DNA of 36,370 nucleotides from Oceanobacillus salinisoli (lineage in GTDB: Bacteria; Bacillota; Bacilli; Bacillales; Amphibacillaceae). Positions 17,101-24,176 of this stretch are shown in pieces; position 1 is the stretch's first letter; the number at the start of each line of letters is the position of its first letter. The stretch spans positions 1 through 36,370 of the forward strand of contig NZ_WOFB01000038.1 in assembly GCF_009733865.1 (NCBI RefSeq). Direction: 5' to 3'. Position numbers and translations under genes: made by a program. Under the pieces are notes generated by a model. It made no database searches, had not been told where the DNA came from, and saw nothing but the letters and a program-made list of their open reading frames with translations.

Positions 17101-17592
17101 ATGGTAGTTGGACCAGCTGGGAAATCACCATATGGATCACCTGAAAATGGAGGATTCTTCTCTTGGACAATGTTTGGTGTCGACCCTACACCTGTACCGG
17201 ACCAGGCTGTAGGACCTGAAAAGGCAGCAGAGAACAGTAAGGTGAGCGGACCAGACTGGATTCAAGCGGAGGTTCGCCCATTATTAGAGTCGATTACAGT
17301 GGACGCTCCGGAAGAACTAGGAGTAGGTGATGTGATGGAATTGAGTGCAACTGGACATCAGCAAGGAGGTTTAGAATTTCCACTGCGCTATCCTGCATCG
17401 GTTAGCTGGGAAGGAAGCGAAAATGTCTTTGTTGGGACCGGTAGCAATCTTGAAAAAGCCGAAAAATTCGAAGACTACATTGCAACGTTCAATACTGATA
17501 CTAACGAATTAAAAGCATTAAAAGCTGGCGATATTTCGTTGAAGGTAACATCAAATAATACAGATGTGGTCAAGGAAATAACGATTAAGTAG
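14188..17592 (+). CDS. Secreted phosphodiester glycosidase / metallophosphoesterase fusion protein
   Basis: 1134 residues, exported by a signal peptide cleaved after VKA (about residue 28). Order: an N-terminal NAGPA-type phosphodiester glycosidase domain (about 60-400; GGVNGDFFD near 125-133 and NIDGGGSSTM near 357-366), Ig/Big-like linkers (about 405-590), a beta-sandwich segment of carbohydrate-binding type (about 590-730), a calcineurin-like metallophosphoesterase (about 764-980; metal ligands in LADSQF, NGDLVDTAW, PGNHE, FGHHPTRD and SGHAHTVN) and a C-terminal Ig-like tail. The first metal motif is DxQ rather than the usual DxH. NAGPA enzymes release sugars from sugar-phosphodiesters and the second domain hydrolyses phosphate esters, so one protein could process a glycosylated phosphopolymer such as teichoic acid (inference). 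ATG at 14188 after GAGGAGAGG. It converges on another secreted phospho-esterase-like gene through a shared terminator. Confidence 0.88.
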   Translation: MNRKRWVSMLLAANVAMVSFIPAVYVKAETNPISEARSASSDRTEPIVTVGPAGKTLLANEEETTIAPGIQVSSFERFDARGWLNGEVMTVDLSQDSVSADLLYPGVVTDAKPLSEMANDAGAVGGVNGDFFDINHTKAPSGTMIQNGEFIKGPQGSHTLTAGVDEQELGQITSIFLEGTVKLPDADIPLAALNQSSIPANGIGLYTSVWGQAERPSSGSPVYEVILQDGKVVEVSDQAGKGPIEENTLVLVGREEGANHLKELSVGDEVEVSYAPKVDGDTLMDFAVGGNVKLVENGNVPENLDDTTTAPRTAVGFSEDGKTMILALVDGRQTDSRGMTYKELGELMKEHGAYQALNIDGGGSSTMVARMPGYEDAEVVNNPSDGTERSVPNGIGIFAEAGSGELKHFAVETLVDTEYSNRIFPGLSRSFIGLGHDENYSPVEVGEISWQALPADVGSFDENGVFYAKKSGKAVAEAQIKSSKGTSEITVLGELDRIETTDSYLGMEIGRTGDFSVIGYDEGGYSAPIEPRDIELEYDESVIRVEEKEDGSYSVEPVQDGESTTISVTVQDKETQLPVTVGLAEVNISDFENSDGWSSTKYPSSVGSSMELVDGREGNGIQLSYDFSTTTATRAAYLQASPRLDLPGDVQKMGLWVHGDGNGAWLRTVIEDASGTNYTLTLASQVNWTGWKYVETTLPDEIQYPVKLWRIYPVETNPNEQYTGQLIFDDLTVEVPPTIEMTEQGAKVEDPLIIQNGMIDEDRWNFAVLADSQFVASSPNSSQVQMARESLQQIVAEEPDFLVINGDLVDTAWEEDFEFAKQVLEEEVGDEFPIYYIPGNHEIAGSGDLDNFLKVFEENRYTFDHKGTRFILLDTSTGSFRTSDFEQLIELKESLQEAASDSSINNVVVFGHHPTRDPLPTNNSQLSDRKEVDLIETWLTDFREESGGKGSMYISGHAHTVNLERVEGVPYMVVGPAGKSPYGSPENGGFFSWTMFGVDPTPVPDQAVGPEKAAENSKVSGPDWIQAEVRPLLESITVDAPEELGVGDVMELSATGHQQGGLEFPLRYPASVSWEGSENVFVGTGSNLEKAEKFEDYIATFNTDTNELKALKAGDISLKVTSNNTDVVKEITIK

Positions 17593-17595
17593 AAA

Positions 17596-17631
17596 AGAGA
17601 GGGTGCCAATTTTGGATTGGCACCCTCTTTA
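17596..17631. terminator. Bidirectional terminator between the convergent secreted-protein genes
   Basis: Perfect 13-bp stem (17598-17610 and 17616-17628) with GGGTGCCAAT in the arm, 5-nt loop, A-rich and T-rich flanks. The arms carry GGTGCC/GGCACC, the terminal hexamer of the dispersed repeats. Confidence 0.85.
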
Positions 17632-17672
17632 TTGTTTTAATCACATGATTCCTGCTACGAATTACATCTAGT

Positions 17673-18905
17673 TTATTTCTCTTCAGGGAAAACTTCCAAT
17701 GCAATAAACTGGGTAATTTGTGTATCATTAAAATTATTATCGGAAACTAGCACTAAACTGTCATTTCCATTTGGAAGCTTTTTGCCCCAAGTCATTCCCT
17801 CTACATTATCTACTTTATCCAGTTCGAGTGAATTTAGATTAACGACAAGTTCCTTTTCAACCGTTGTGATTTCTTCATTTTGAATTGCTTCCATATCACG
17901 AATATCCGTTGCCCCGGTTATATCTATTTTGTAGACGCGGACATAATTGCTGTAGCTGCCATCATCGGCTTGGACACTTGCACGCTCTAAAACAAGAAAT
18001 TCGTGATCATTAATGGAAAGAATTTCAGTAACGCCATTATCAGCATGTTTCCCCTCGCCAGGCTGTTCTGGAATTGCATCAATTGGATAAGCGTATTCCG
18101 CTAAAACGTTGCCTTCTCGGTCATATTGAGTAATTCTGGAAAGGGCCCCGTTTTCTGGAGTTGGAATGTCATCATCCTGAATGAGCGGGCCTTCCATTGC
18201 TGTCCAGAAAGTTTGTCCATCTGCTGAAAAAGTGCTGCCCTCTAATGCTAAATTATTACGGAAACCTTTCTGGCCTTCTTCATCCATTATGGCTGTATCT
18301 GTTACTGGAATTTCTAACAAGTGAGTACCATCCAAGGATGCTTCACGAATAAATGGGTTTAATCCAAGATTCCGATCTCCTTCACTGGTGTACAAAATGC
18401 TACCTTCGTTTAATGGATCAAAACGAATCGATTCCGGATCTGCTACGACACCTCCTGATTCAGTTGTATACTCCGTCCGATTCGGATACACACTGCCATC
18501 TTCTTGTTCCAGGAAGGTGACGTCGACGAGGTTAACGTTCTGAAAATCATTTGAATTATAGTTTACTTTTGCCTCATAAAAACGTGCTGGATTTAGGTCT
18601 GAGCGGTCGTCACTGAGAACGAGCCATTTGTTGTTTTTCGGATTGTACGTAATGCCTGAAAATCCGCCAACGGTTGTTCCTTTGTAGACCATGTTGTGGG
18701 AGAGATTTTGTGAACCTATTAATTTCACTTCACCAACTGTACGTACTGTTTCCTCCAGTTGCTGTTTTGGTACTTGAACTGCTGGAACTGCTTCTGATCC
18801 GTTCGGTGTGTGCGTGTTTGCCATTACAGGGGATGCGCTTAGGGTAAATCCTGCTAAACAAGCGGTAGTCATACTTACCACGGCTATTTTAGTGAATTTG
18901 TTCAT
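17673..18905 (-). CDS. Secreted esterase-like-activity-of-phytase family protein
   Basis: A 410-residue exported protein with signal peptide (MNKFTKIAVV..., cleavage near VMA-NT) and a single domain of the esterase-like activity of phytase family, a beta-propeller fold named from a Caenorhabditis/bacterial phytase relative. Landmarks: GGFSGITYNPKNNKWLVLSD, ADPESIRFDP, ALEGSTFSADGQTFW, EFLVLERA, NVEGMTWGKKL and LVLVSDNNF near the C-terminus. It probably hydrolyses phosphate or other esters outside the cell, but the catalytic chemistry is not settled for this family. ATG at 18905 with a GGAAAGGAGAAAGG-like site. It converges on the phosphodiester glycosidase gene, and both have Pho-box-like promoters, suggesting a common phosphorus-scavenging role (inference). 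Confidence 0.85.
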   Translation of the reverse strand: MNKFTKIAVVSMTTACLAGFTLSASPVMANTHTPNGSEAVPAVQVPKQQLEETVRTVGEVKLIGSQNLSHNMVYKGTTVGGFSGITYNPKNNKWLVLSDDRSDLNPARFYEAKVNYNSNDFQNVNLVDVTFLEQEDGSVYPNRTEYTTESGGVVADPESIRFDPLNEGSILYTSEGDRNLGLNPFIREASLDGTHLLEIPVTDTAIMDEEGQKGFRNNLALEGSTFSADGQTFWTAMEGPLIQDDDIPTPENGALSRITQYDREGNVLAEYAYPIDAIPEQPGEGKHADNGVTEILSINDHEFLVLERASVQADDGSYSNYVRVYKIDITGATDIRDMEAIQNEEITTVEKELVVNLNSLELDKVDNVEGMTWGKKLPNGNDSLVLVSDNNFNDTQITQFIALEVFPEEK

Positions 18906-18941
18906 ATCCTTTCTCCTTTCCTAAATCTATTATTCAATGCT

Positions 18942-18995
18942 AGTTTATCTCAATTGTTTTAATCTTGTATAAACCAGATTTGTAGATTAAGTAAA
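18942..18995 (-). promoter_or_regulatory. Candidate Pho-box promoter of the phytase-family gene
   Basis: Minus strand hexamers TTTACT, TACAAA, TTTATA and TTAAAA lie at exact 11-bp steps (complements beginning at 18990, 18979, 18968 and 18957), then 9 nt and TAAACT (complement of 18942-18947) as -10. No sigma-A -35 is present, as expected of PhoP-activated promoters. Confidence 0.4.
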
Positions 18996-19054
18996 AGAAA
19001 ATGAGTAAATAGGCTTAGGTCTATAGAAGGGGAGTGAATCGCCAAAAAAACAAA

Positions 19055-19099
19055 ATTCGACAAAATCCGGGAAGTGACAGGCACCGACATAGGCACCAA
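19055..19099 (+). repeat. Dispersed intergenic repeat with duplicated GGCACC end
   Basis: ATTCGACAAAATC, then CGGGAAGTGACAGGCACC (core to 19085), followed by GACATA and a second GGCACC at 19092-19097. Confidence 0.9.
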
Positions 19100-19107
19100 T
19101 CATAAGA

Positions 19108-19150
19108 AAAAGCTGCTAGAATAAGAGTTTTATTCTAGCAGCTACTTTAT
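19108..19150 (-). terminator. Terminator of the opp-linked oppA transcript
   Basis: Perfect 14-bp stem (19111-19124 and 19130-19143), 5-nt loop. On the minus strand the hairpin is followed by TTTTCTT. It lies 270 nt beyond the oppA stop, so the region between is probably transcribed. Confidence 0.75.
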
Positions 19151-19203
19151 TTTTAACTTTCATTCTCTTTTAAATCCCTTGGTAAAAGGGGAGGGAGTCG
19201 CAT

Positions 19204-19416
19204 AGACAAATATTGACAAATTTCAGGAAGTGTCTAGCTCCAGCGCCCAGCGACTAGTGTAACTTCCTTCACCTTCGTATGAAAAGTCGATAGATTCGTT
19301 AGGGTTAAGGATTGTTCGATTAAAATCACCGCTTTGTGTGGTAACATCGAACCACCTGGCATGGCCAGGTGTAGTTCGTACTAAACGGGAGCTTCCGTTT
19401 TTCTTTGTACCGTCCC
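19204..19416 (-). repeat. Composite repeat region in the oppA 3' flank
   Basis: 19204-19233 is a decayed copy of the dispersed repeat (AGACAAATAT, TGACAAATTT, CAGGAAGTG). It fuses to a different repeat-like block beginning TCTAGCTCCAGCGCCCAG at 19233. Further on, GAAC-CACCTGG-catgg-CCAGGTG-ta-GTTC (19349-19377) forms a strong hairpin, and TCGAT...ATCGA (about 19314-19349) a weaker one before it. From memory, TCTAGCTCCAGCGCC blocks recur in many Bacillaceae genomes, but the boundaries of the unit cannot be fixed from one copy. Confidence 0.5.
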
Positions 19417-21033
19417 TTATTCAGCGAGCCATACGTTGGTGCCGTTTGGATTTACGATGTTGATGGATCCATCAGCTGATACTTCAAATCCTTGGACACT
19501 AGATGTGATGGCAGCTGTTTGATCAAGATTATCCAATTCGATACGAGAGTAATCTCCCATTACTATTTCTATTGCTTGTTGATACAATTCGGTTCTTTCT
19601 TCCTGATCAACGGTTTCTGTTAATGCTTGGTCTAGCAATGCATCTACTTCTGGATTGGAATAACCTCTACCATTACCAAGTGATCCAATTTGATTTGAAT
19701 GGAATGTTTGGTTTAAGAAGAAGTATGGATCTGGATACCATGACCATCCACCGATATAGATAGGTGCATTCCCTTTTGCATGTGTATCACTAAGTGTACC
19801 CCATTCGGTAACTTTTATCTCTACATCTATATTTAAGTTTTCTTTCATTTGATTTTGGAAGATGGTTGCATATGGCACACGAGTTTCTAGAACATAGAGT
19901 TCAATTGAAAAACCATCTGCGTATTCCGTTTCAGCAAAAATTTCCTTTGCTTCATCAGGGTTGTATTCTGGTTTAAGTGTTTCTAATTCTTCACTATATC
20001 CCCAAGACTCTTTTGGAATTGGAGCATAAGATACGGAACCGCCACCCCATTGGTTAACCCCTTGTACAATTTCTTCAACGTTTGTTGCTTTATACATTGC
20101 TTCACGTACTTTCGGATCTGCAGTTGGTCCACTTTGATTGTTTAAATCAAGGTACGTAAGAGAAAGACCTGGTTTTGACAGTAACTCCAGATTTTCATCC
20201 TGCTCAATCACTGCTCGGTTTTGACCTTTAATGTCTGTTGCGATATCAATATCGCCAGAACGAACGGCATTTGCCATCATATTTGGATCGGAGATAATTT
20301 TAAATGTTACACCATCAAGGTATGGTGTTTCCCCCCAATATTGTTCATGACGTACGACTTCAACTTGTTGGTCAGTTTGCCAGTCTTTAAGCTGGAATGG
20401 ACCAGTTCCTACTAAATGGGAACCAAATTGATCTCCCCAGCCTTCTACTTCTTCTTTAGGGACAATGATGTTTCCGGCATCTGTTAACATAGCAAGCAAG
20501 GAAGAGTTAGGTGCAGTTAAATGAAGCGTTACTTCATGCTCACCTGTTACTTCCACACTTTCTACACCTGATAAACGGTTTAATGCGGATTCATTGACAG
20601 AACGTTCTAGACTATATTTCACATCTTCTGCGTTCATTTCTCTACCGTCCTGGTATTCACCTGGGTGGAAGTATACATCATCGCGTAATGTAAATGTGTA
20701 GGACATCATATCTTCTGATGCTTCCCATTCTGTAGCAAGCGCTGGTTCAAAATCACTTAGGTCTTTGTTATATACAATAAGTGTATTACCAATAGAACGA
20801 ATGATTTGTGACTCGTAAGCACCAGTATATTTAATAGGATCCAATGTATTTGGGTTGGATGAAAGACCAACATCTAAGATTCCACCACTTTTTGGTTCTC
20901 CTTCTGCTGCTTCTGTTTCTGATTCTGCTTCTTCACCATTTTCGCTAGTATCAGCACTGTCATTTGATGAGCAGGCACTAATTATTAAAATTACTAACAA
21001 TAGTGAAAAAATTAAAAATAACTGTTTTTTCAT
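19417..21033 (-). CDS. oppA: Oligopeptide ABC transporter substrate-binding lipoprotein (linked to oppBCDF)
   Basis: A 538-residue SBP_bac_5 family lipoprotein with lipobox IISAC (Cys near residue 21) and a long acidic Ser/Glu linker. Family signatures: SNPNTLDPIKYTGAYESQ, MSYTFTLRDDVYFHP, LVGTGPFQLKDW, REAMYKATNVEEIVQG and a C-terminal half ending NPNGTNVWLAE. The ATG at 21033 follows AAAGGGGG; the longer reading from 21066 would overlap that site. The gene is divergent from oppBCDF across a 240-nt regulatory region and is the obvious receptor for that permease. It is only distantly similar to the orphan OppA at 2930-4603, suggesting a different ligand. Transcription should continue to the terminator at 19108-19150. 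Confidence 0.93.
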   Translation of the reverse strand: MKKQLFLIFSLLLVILIISACSSNDSADTSENGEEAESETEAAEGEPKSGGILDVGLSSNPNTLDPIKYTGAYESQIIRSIGNTLIVYNKDLSDFEPALATEWEASEDMMSYTFTLRDDVYFHPGEYQDGREMNAEDVKYSLERSVNESALNRLSGVESVEVTGEHEVTLHLTAPNSSLLAMLTDAGNIIVPKEEVEGWGDQFGSHLVGTGPFQLKDWQTDQQVEVVRHEQYWGETPYLDGVTFKIISDPNMMANAVRSGDIDIATDIKGQNRAVIEQDENLELLSKPGLSLTYLDLNNQSGPTADPKVREAMYKATNVEEIVQGVNQWGGGSVSYAPIPKESWGYSEELETLKPEYNPDEAKEIFAETEYADGFSIELYVLETRVPYATIFQNQMKENLNIDVEIKVTEWGTLSDTHAKGNAPIYIGGWSWYPDPYFFLNQTFHSNQIGSLGNGRGYSNPEVDALLDQALTETVDQEERTELYQQAIEIVMGDYSRIELDNLDQTAAITSSVQGFEVSADGSINIVNPNGTNVWLAE

Positions 21034-21185
21034 AATTATTCCCCCTTTACTGATATTTTGATTCATATTATGATACAGTTATTCATATATCGAATAATTG
21101 TTATTTAATTTACCACATACATAAACAGAATGTAAATAGTTTTTTAACAATTTAAATTAGGAAAATTATTTTTAATAAAGCTGTA

Positions 21186-21214
21186 TTTACAAATATATGT
21201 TGAAATGATAAACT
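21186..21214 (+). promoter_or_regulatory. Promoter of the oppBCDF-DUF1177-M20 operon
   Basis: TTTACA (21186-21191), 17-nt spacer, TAAACT (21209-21214). The start of oppB is 60 nt downstream of the -10 box. Confidence 0.7.
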
Positions 21215-21253
21215 ATTTTTTAATTCAAATAGTAATACACTGATTCAAATAGT
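21212..21253. promoter_or_regulatory. Operator-like direct repeats at the opp operon start
   Basis: ATTCAAATAGT occurs at 21223-21233 and again at 21243-21253, exactly 20 bp apart (two helical turns). The first copy also forms an inverted repeat with ACTATTT at about 21212-21218. Both lie just downstream of the predicted transcription start, where a repressor would block the promoter. The IclR-type protein encoded downstream is the nearest candidate binder. Confidence 0.45.
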
Positions 21254-21273
21254 GAATTAAAAGGAGGGGAATT

Positions 21274-22239
21274 ATGGGGAAATACATTATAAAGCGAATC
21301 ATTAATATGATACCTACTCTATTAATTGTTGCTATCATTGTTTTTTTGATTACTAGAATGATCCCCGGAGATCCGGCAGCTGTTATGCTTGGACCTCAAG
21401 CAAGTGTACAGGAAGTTGAGAAATTAACTGAGGAACTAGGATTGAATAAGCCGCTTCACATACAATTTTTTGATTATATTGGAAACTTGCTGCAAGGAGA
21501 TTTTGGTAATTCGTTAACGTATAATCAGCCGATTGCTGATTTAATTATGGATCGGTTTCCAAATACGGTCATTCTAGCAATAAGTGCACTAATCATCGCC
21601 ATTATGATTGGGGTTCCTGCTGGTATTATTTCTGCAACCAGACAGAATTCTATTTTAGATTATACGGTTACAACAATATCTTTAATTGGAGTTTCTATGC
21701 CCGTGTTTTGGCTTGGAGTAATGCTTGTTCTGTATTTTAGTGTGAATTTGGGATGGTTCCCGTCAACAGGAATGGGATCTATGGATGAAGGGTTTTTCAC
21801 TTTTATACGTCATTTAATCTTGCCAAGTTTGACACTTGCCACAATTCCAATGTCTCAGTTTGCCAGAATTACACGGTCAAGCATGCTGGAAGTGGTATCC
21901 CAGGACTATGTCAAAACCGCCCGCTCTAAGGGAGTAAGAGAGTTTATTGTCATTTGCAAACATGCATTTAAAAATGCCTTTACACCATTGTTAACCGTGA
22001 TGGGACTGCAAATTTCCTCCTTACTTGGTGGGGCAGTACTGACGGAAACGATTTTCAGCTGGCCTGGTATGGGGCTTTTGATTATTGATGCGATAGAAAA
22101 GCGTGATTTTGTCGTTGTACAAGGTACGGTTCTATTTATTGCACTGATTTTCGTTGTTGTAAACTTGGTTGTAGATATTTTATATAAAGTTGTTAATCCG
22201 AAAATTAATTATTCTTCAAACAAAGGGGGTACGAGTTAA
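21274..22239 (+). CDS. oppB: Oligopeptide/dipeptide ABC transporter permease OppB
   Basis: A 321-residue inner-membrane permease with six predicted helices, forming the translocation pore with OppC. N-terminal IIKRIINMIPTLLIVAIIVFLITRMIPGDP is the OppB/DppB hallmark in sense (given here as two adjacent pieces of one helix), and the cytoplasmic EAA loop reads YVKTARSKGVREF, which docks on the ATPases. ATG at 21274 with AGGAGGGG. The TAA stop overlaps the ATG of oppC by one base (TAATG), implying translational coupling. Confidence 0.95.
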   Translation: MGKYIIKRIINMIPTLLIVAIIVFLITRMIPGDPAAVMLGPQASVQEVEKLTEELGLNKPLHIQFFDYIGNLLQGDFGNSLTYNQPIADLIMDRFPNTVILAISALIIAIMIGVPAGIISATRQNSILDYTVTTISLIGVSMPVFWLGVMLVLYFSVNLGWFPSTGMGSMDEGFFTFIRHLILPSLTLATIPMSQFARITRSSMLEVVSQDYVKTARSKGVREFIVICKHAFKNAFTPLLTVMGLQISSLLGGAVLTETIFSWPGMGLLIIDAIEKRDFVVVQGTVLFIALIFVVVNLVVDILYKVVNPKINYSSNKGGTS

Positions 22240-23129
22240 TGACCTCATTACAGGCTACAGAAGCTGCTGAAGTAATGGAAAGGACCCGGAAAAGAGAACG
22301 TTCTGTATTCCGAAAATTAATTAAAAACCGTCTAGCAGCATTTGGTTTGTTCGTTATTGCTTTATTATTTGTAACAGCCATTTTTGCTCCGGTTATTGCA
22401 ACACATCCACCAAATCAAATGGATGTCACAAAATCTCTTTTAGGGCCTGGTGAAGCTGGACATTTATTAGGAACAGACAGCTATGGCAGGGATATATTTA
22501 GCCGACTGATTTATGGATCACGGGTATCCTTAATTGTCGGAATAGCAGCGGTCGTATTTGGTGCTTTCTTTGGTTCCTTTTTAGGTGTTATTGCTGGATA
22601 TTTTGGTGGGAAATTTGACTCGATTATCATGCGTATCATGGACGGGCTGTTTGCTTTTCCGTTCATCTTATTAGCTATTACATTAATGACTGTTCTTGGA
22701 CAGGGATTAGTTAATGCGATTATAGCAATTGGTATTGCGAATATTCCTGGATTTGCGAGGGTGGTTCGTGGTCAAGTACTAAACGTAAAGGAATCGGAAT
22801 ATATAGCTGTTACAAAATCACTAGGTGCGAAGCATAGCCGTATTATTTTTCAGCATGTATTGCCAAATAGTTTTGCGCCATTAATTGTATATGCAACGAT
22901 GAGTGTAGCCGGAGCGATTATTTCAGAAGCATCCTTGAGCTTTTTAGGATTAGGTATTCAACCTCCAACTGCATCATGGGGAAGTATGCTTCAAGAAGGA
23001 AGGAACTTCTTAGTTTTAAATCCTCATATGGCAACTTTTTCAGGGTTAGCAATATTAATTACTGTACTTGGTATCAACCTATTTGGTGACGGTTTGCGTG
23101 ATGCCTTAGATCCGAAAATGAAACTATAA
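22239..23129 (+). CDS. oppC: Oligopeptide/dipeptide ABC transporter permease OppC
   Basis: A 296-residue permease partner of OppB. The N-terminal cytoplasmic extension (EVMERTRKRERSVFRKLIKNRLAAFG) precedes the first helix; the segment LLGTDSYGRDIFSRLIYGSR is typical of OppC/DppC (written here across its conserved core GTDSYGRDIFSRL), and the EAA loop is YIAVTKSLGAKHSRIIF. The C-terminal end NLFGDGLRDALDPKMKL is also standard for the family. It starts inside the TAATG junction with oppB and is followed after 18 nt by oppD. Confidence 0.95.
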   Translation: MTSLQATEAAEVMERTRKRERSVFRKLIKNRLAAFGLFVIALLFVTAIFAPVIATHPPNQMDVTKSLLGPGEAGHLLGTDSYGRDIFSRLIYGSRVSLIVGIAAVVFGAFFGSFLGVIAGYFGGKFDSIIMRIMDGLFAFPFILLAITLMTVLGQGLVNAIIAIGIANIPGFARVVRGQVLNVKESEYIAVTKSLGAKHSRIIFQHVLPNSFAPLIVYATMSVAGAIISEASLSFLGLGIQPPTASWGSMLQEGRNFLVLNPHMATFSGLAILITVLGINLFGDGLRDALDPKMKL

Positions 23130-23147
23130 ATAAAGGAGGCGAAGCGA

Positions 23148-24176
23148 ATGCCAGAAGAATTACTGCGAGTTGAAAACTTACAAGTTGAATTTCGATCCGG
23201 CTTAACGACTACAAAAGCAGTAAACGGAGTAAGTTTTACATTAAATAAAAAAGAAAATATTGGAATAGTAGGTGAATCCGGGTCAGGAAAAAGTGTTACA
23301 GCTACATCATTGCTCCGGCTTATTCCCGAACCACCAGGAATCATATCTGATGGAAATATATTCTTTGAGGAAAAAGACTTACTTAAATTATCGAAAAAGG
23401 AAATGCGTGCGATTCGCGGAAATGAAATATCTATGATTTTCCAGGATCCATCGACAAGTTTAAATCCCGTTTATACCGTTGGAAACCAGATTATAGAATC
23501 GATTCGTACACATGAAAAGATTTCTAAAAAAGAAGCCAAACAAAAAGCGATTAAAATGCTGGAACTTGTTGGGATTCCATCACCTGAAAAACGAATTAAT
23601 ATGTACCCACATGAATTTTCAGGTGGGATGCGTCAGCGTGTGATGATAGCAATTGCGCTGGCATGCAATCCGAAATTATTAATTGCCGATGAACCAACAA
23701 CAGCATTGGATGTTACGGTTCAGGCACAAATACTAGATTTAATGAAAAACTTACAAGATGAGTTTAATACAGCGATTATTATGATTACCCACGACCTTGG
23801 AGTGGTGTGGGAAACCTGTGACAAAGTACTTGTCATGTATGCAGGCAACGTAGTGGAGTCAGGAACGGTGGAACAGATTCATGATAATCCGATGCACCCA
23901 TATACATGGGGACTGTTAGATTCTCAGATTACAGAAAGTGTTAATAATGATGAGCCGCTTCCTACGATTCCAGGAAGTCCACCTGATTTAAGTCAGGAAG
24001 TGAGGGGTTGTCCATTCGCAGCACGTTGTCCATTTGCACAGGATATCTGTTTTTCGAAAAAGCCAGAAATGGTGGAAACGGAAGATAATCATTATGTATC
24101 CTGCCATTTTCAGACGAAAGATAAACGATTAGACAGAAAGGAGCAGCAAAATGACAGAGCCATTGTTAAAGGTTAG
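23148..24176 (+). CDS. oppD: Oligopeptide ABC transporter ATP-binding protein OppD
   Basis: A 342-residue cytoplasmic ATPase. Walker A GESGSGKS (residues 42-49), Q-loop in MIFQDPSTSLNP, signature FSGGMRQR, Walker B LLIADEPTTALD and the switch His in ITHDLGVV. The C-terminal oligopeptide/dipeptide extension holds clustered cysteines (GCPFAARCPFAQDIC...SCHF) like those of DppD-type subunits. ATG at 23148 with AAAGGAGG. The last 26 nt overlap oppF in another frame, an arrangement common between oppD and oppF. Confidence 0.95.
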   Translation: MPEELLRVENLQVEFRSGLTTTKAVNGVSFTLNKKENIGIVGESGSGKSVTATSLLRLIPEPPGIISDGNIFFEEKDLLKLSKKEMRAIRGNEISMIFQDPSTSLNPVYTVGNQIIESIRTHEKISKKEAKQKAIKMLELVGIPSPEKRINMYPHEFSGGMRQRVMIAIALACNPKLLIADEPTTALDVTVQAQILDLMKNLQDEFNTAIIMITHDLGVVWETCDKVLVMYAGNVVESGTVEQIHDNPMHPYTWGLLDSQITESVNNDEPLPTIPGSPPDLSQEVRGCPFAARCPFAQDICFSKKPEMVETEDNHYVSCHFQTKDKRLDRKEQQNDRAIVKG

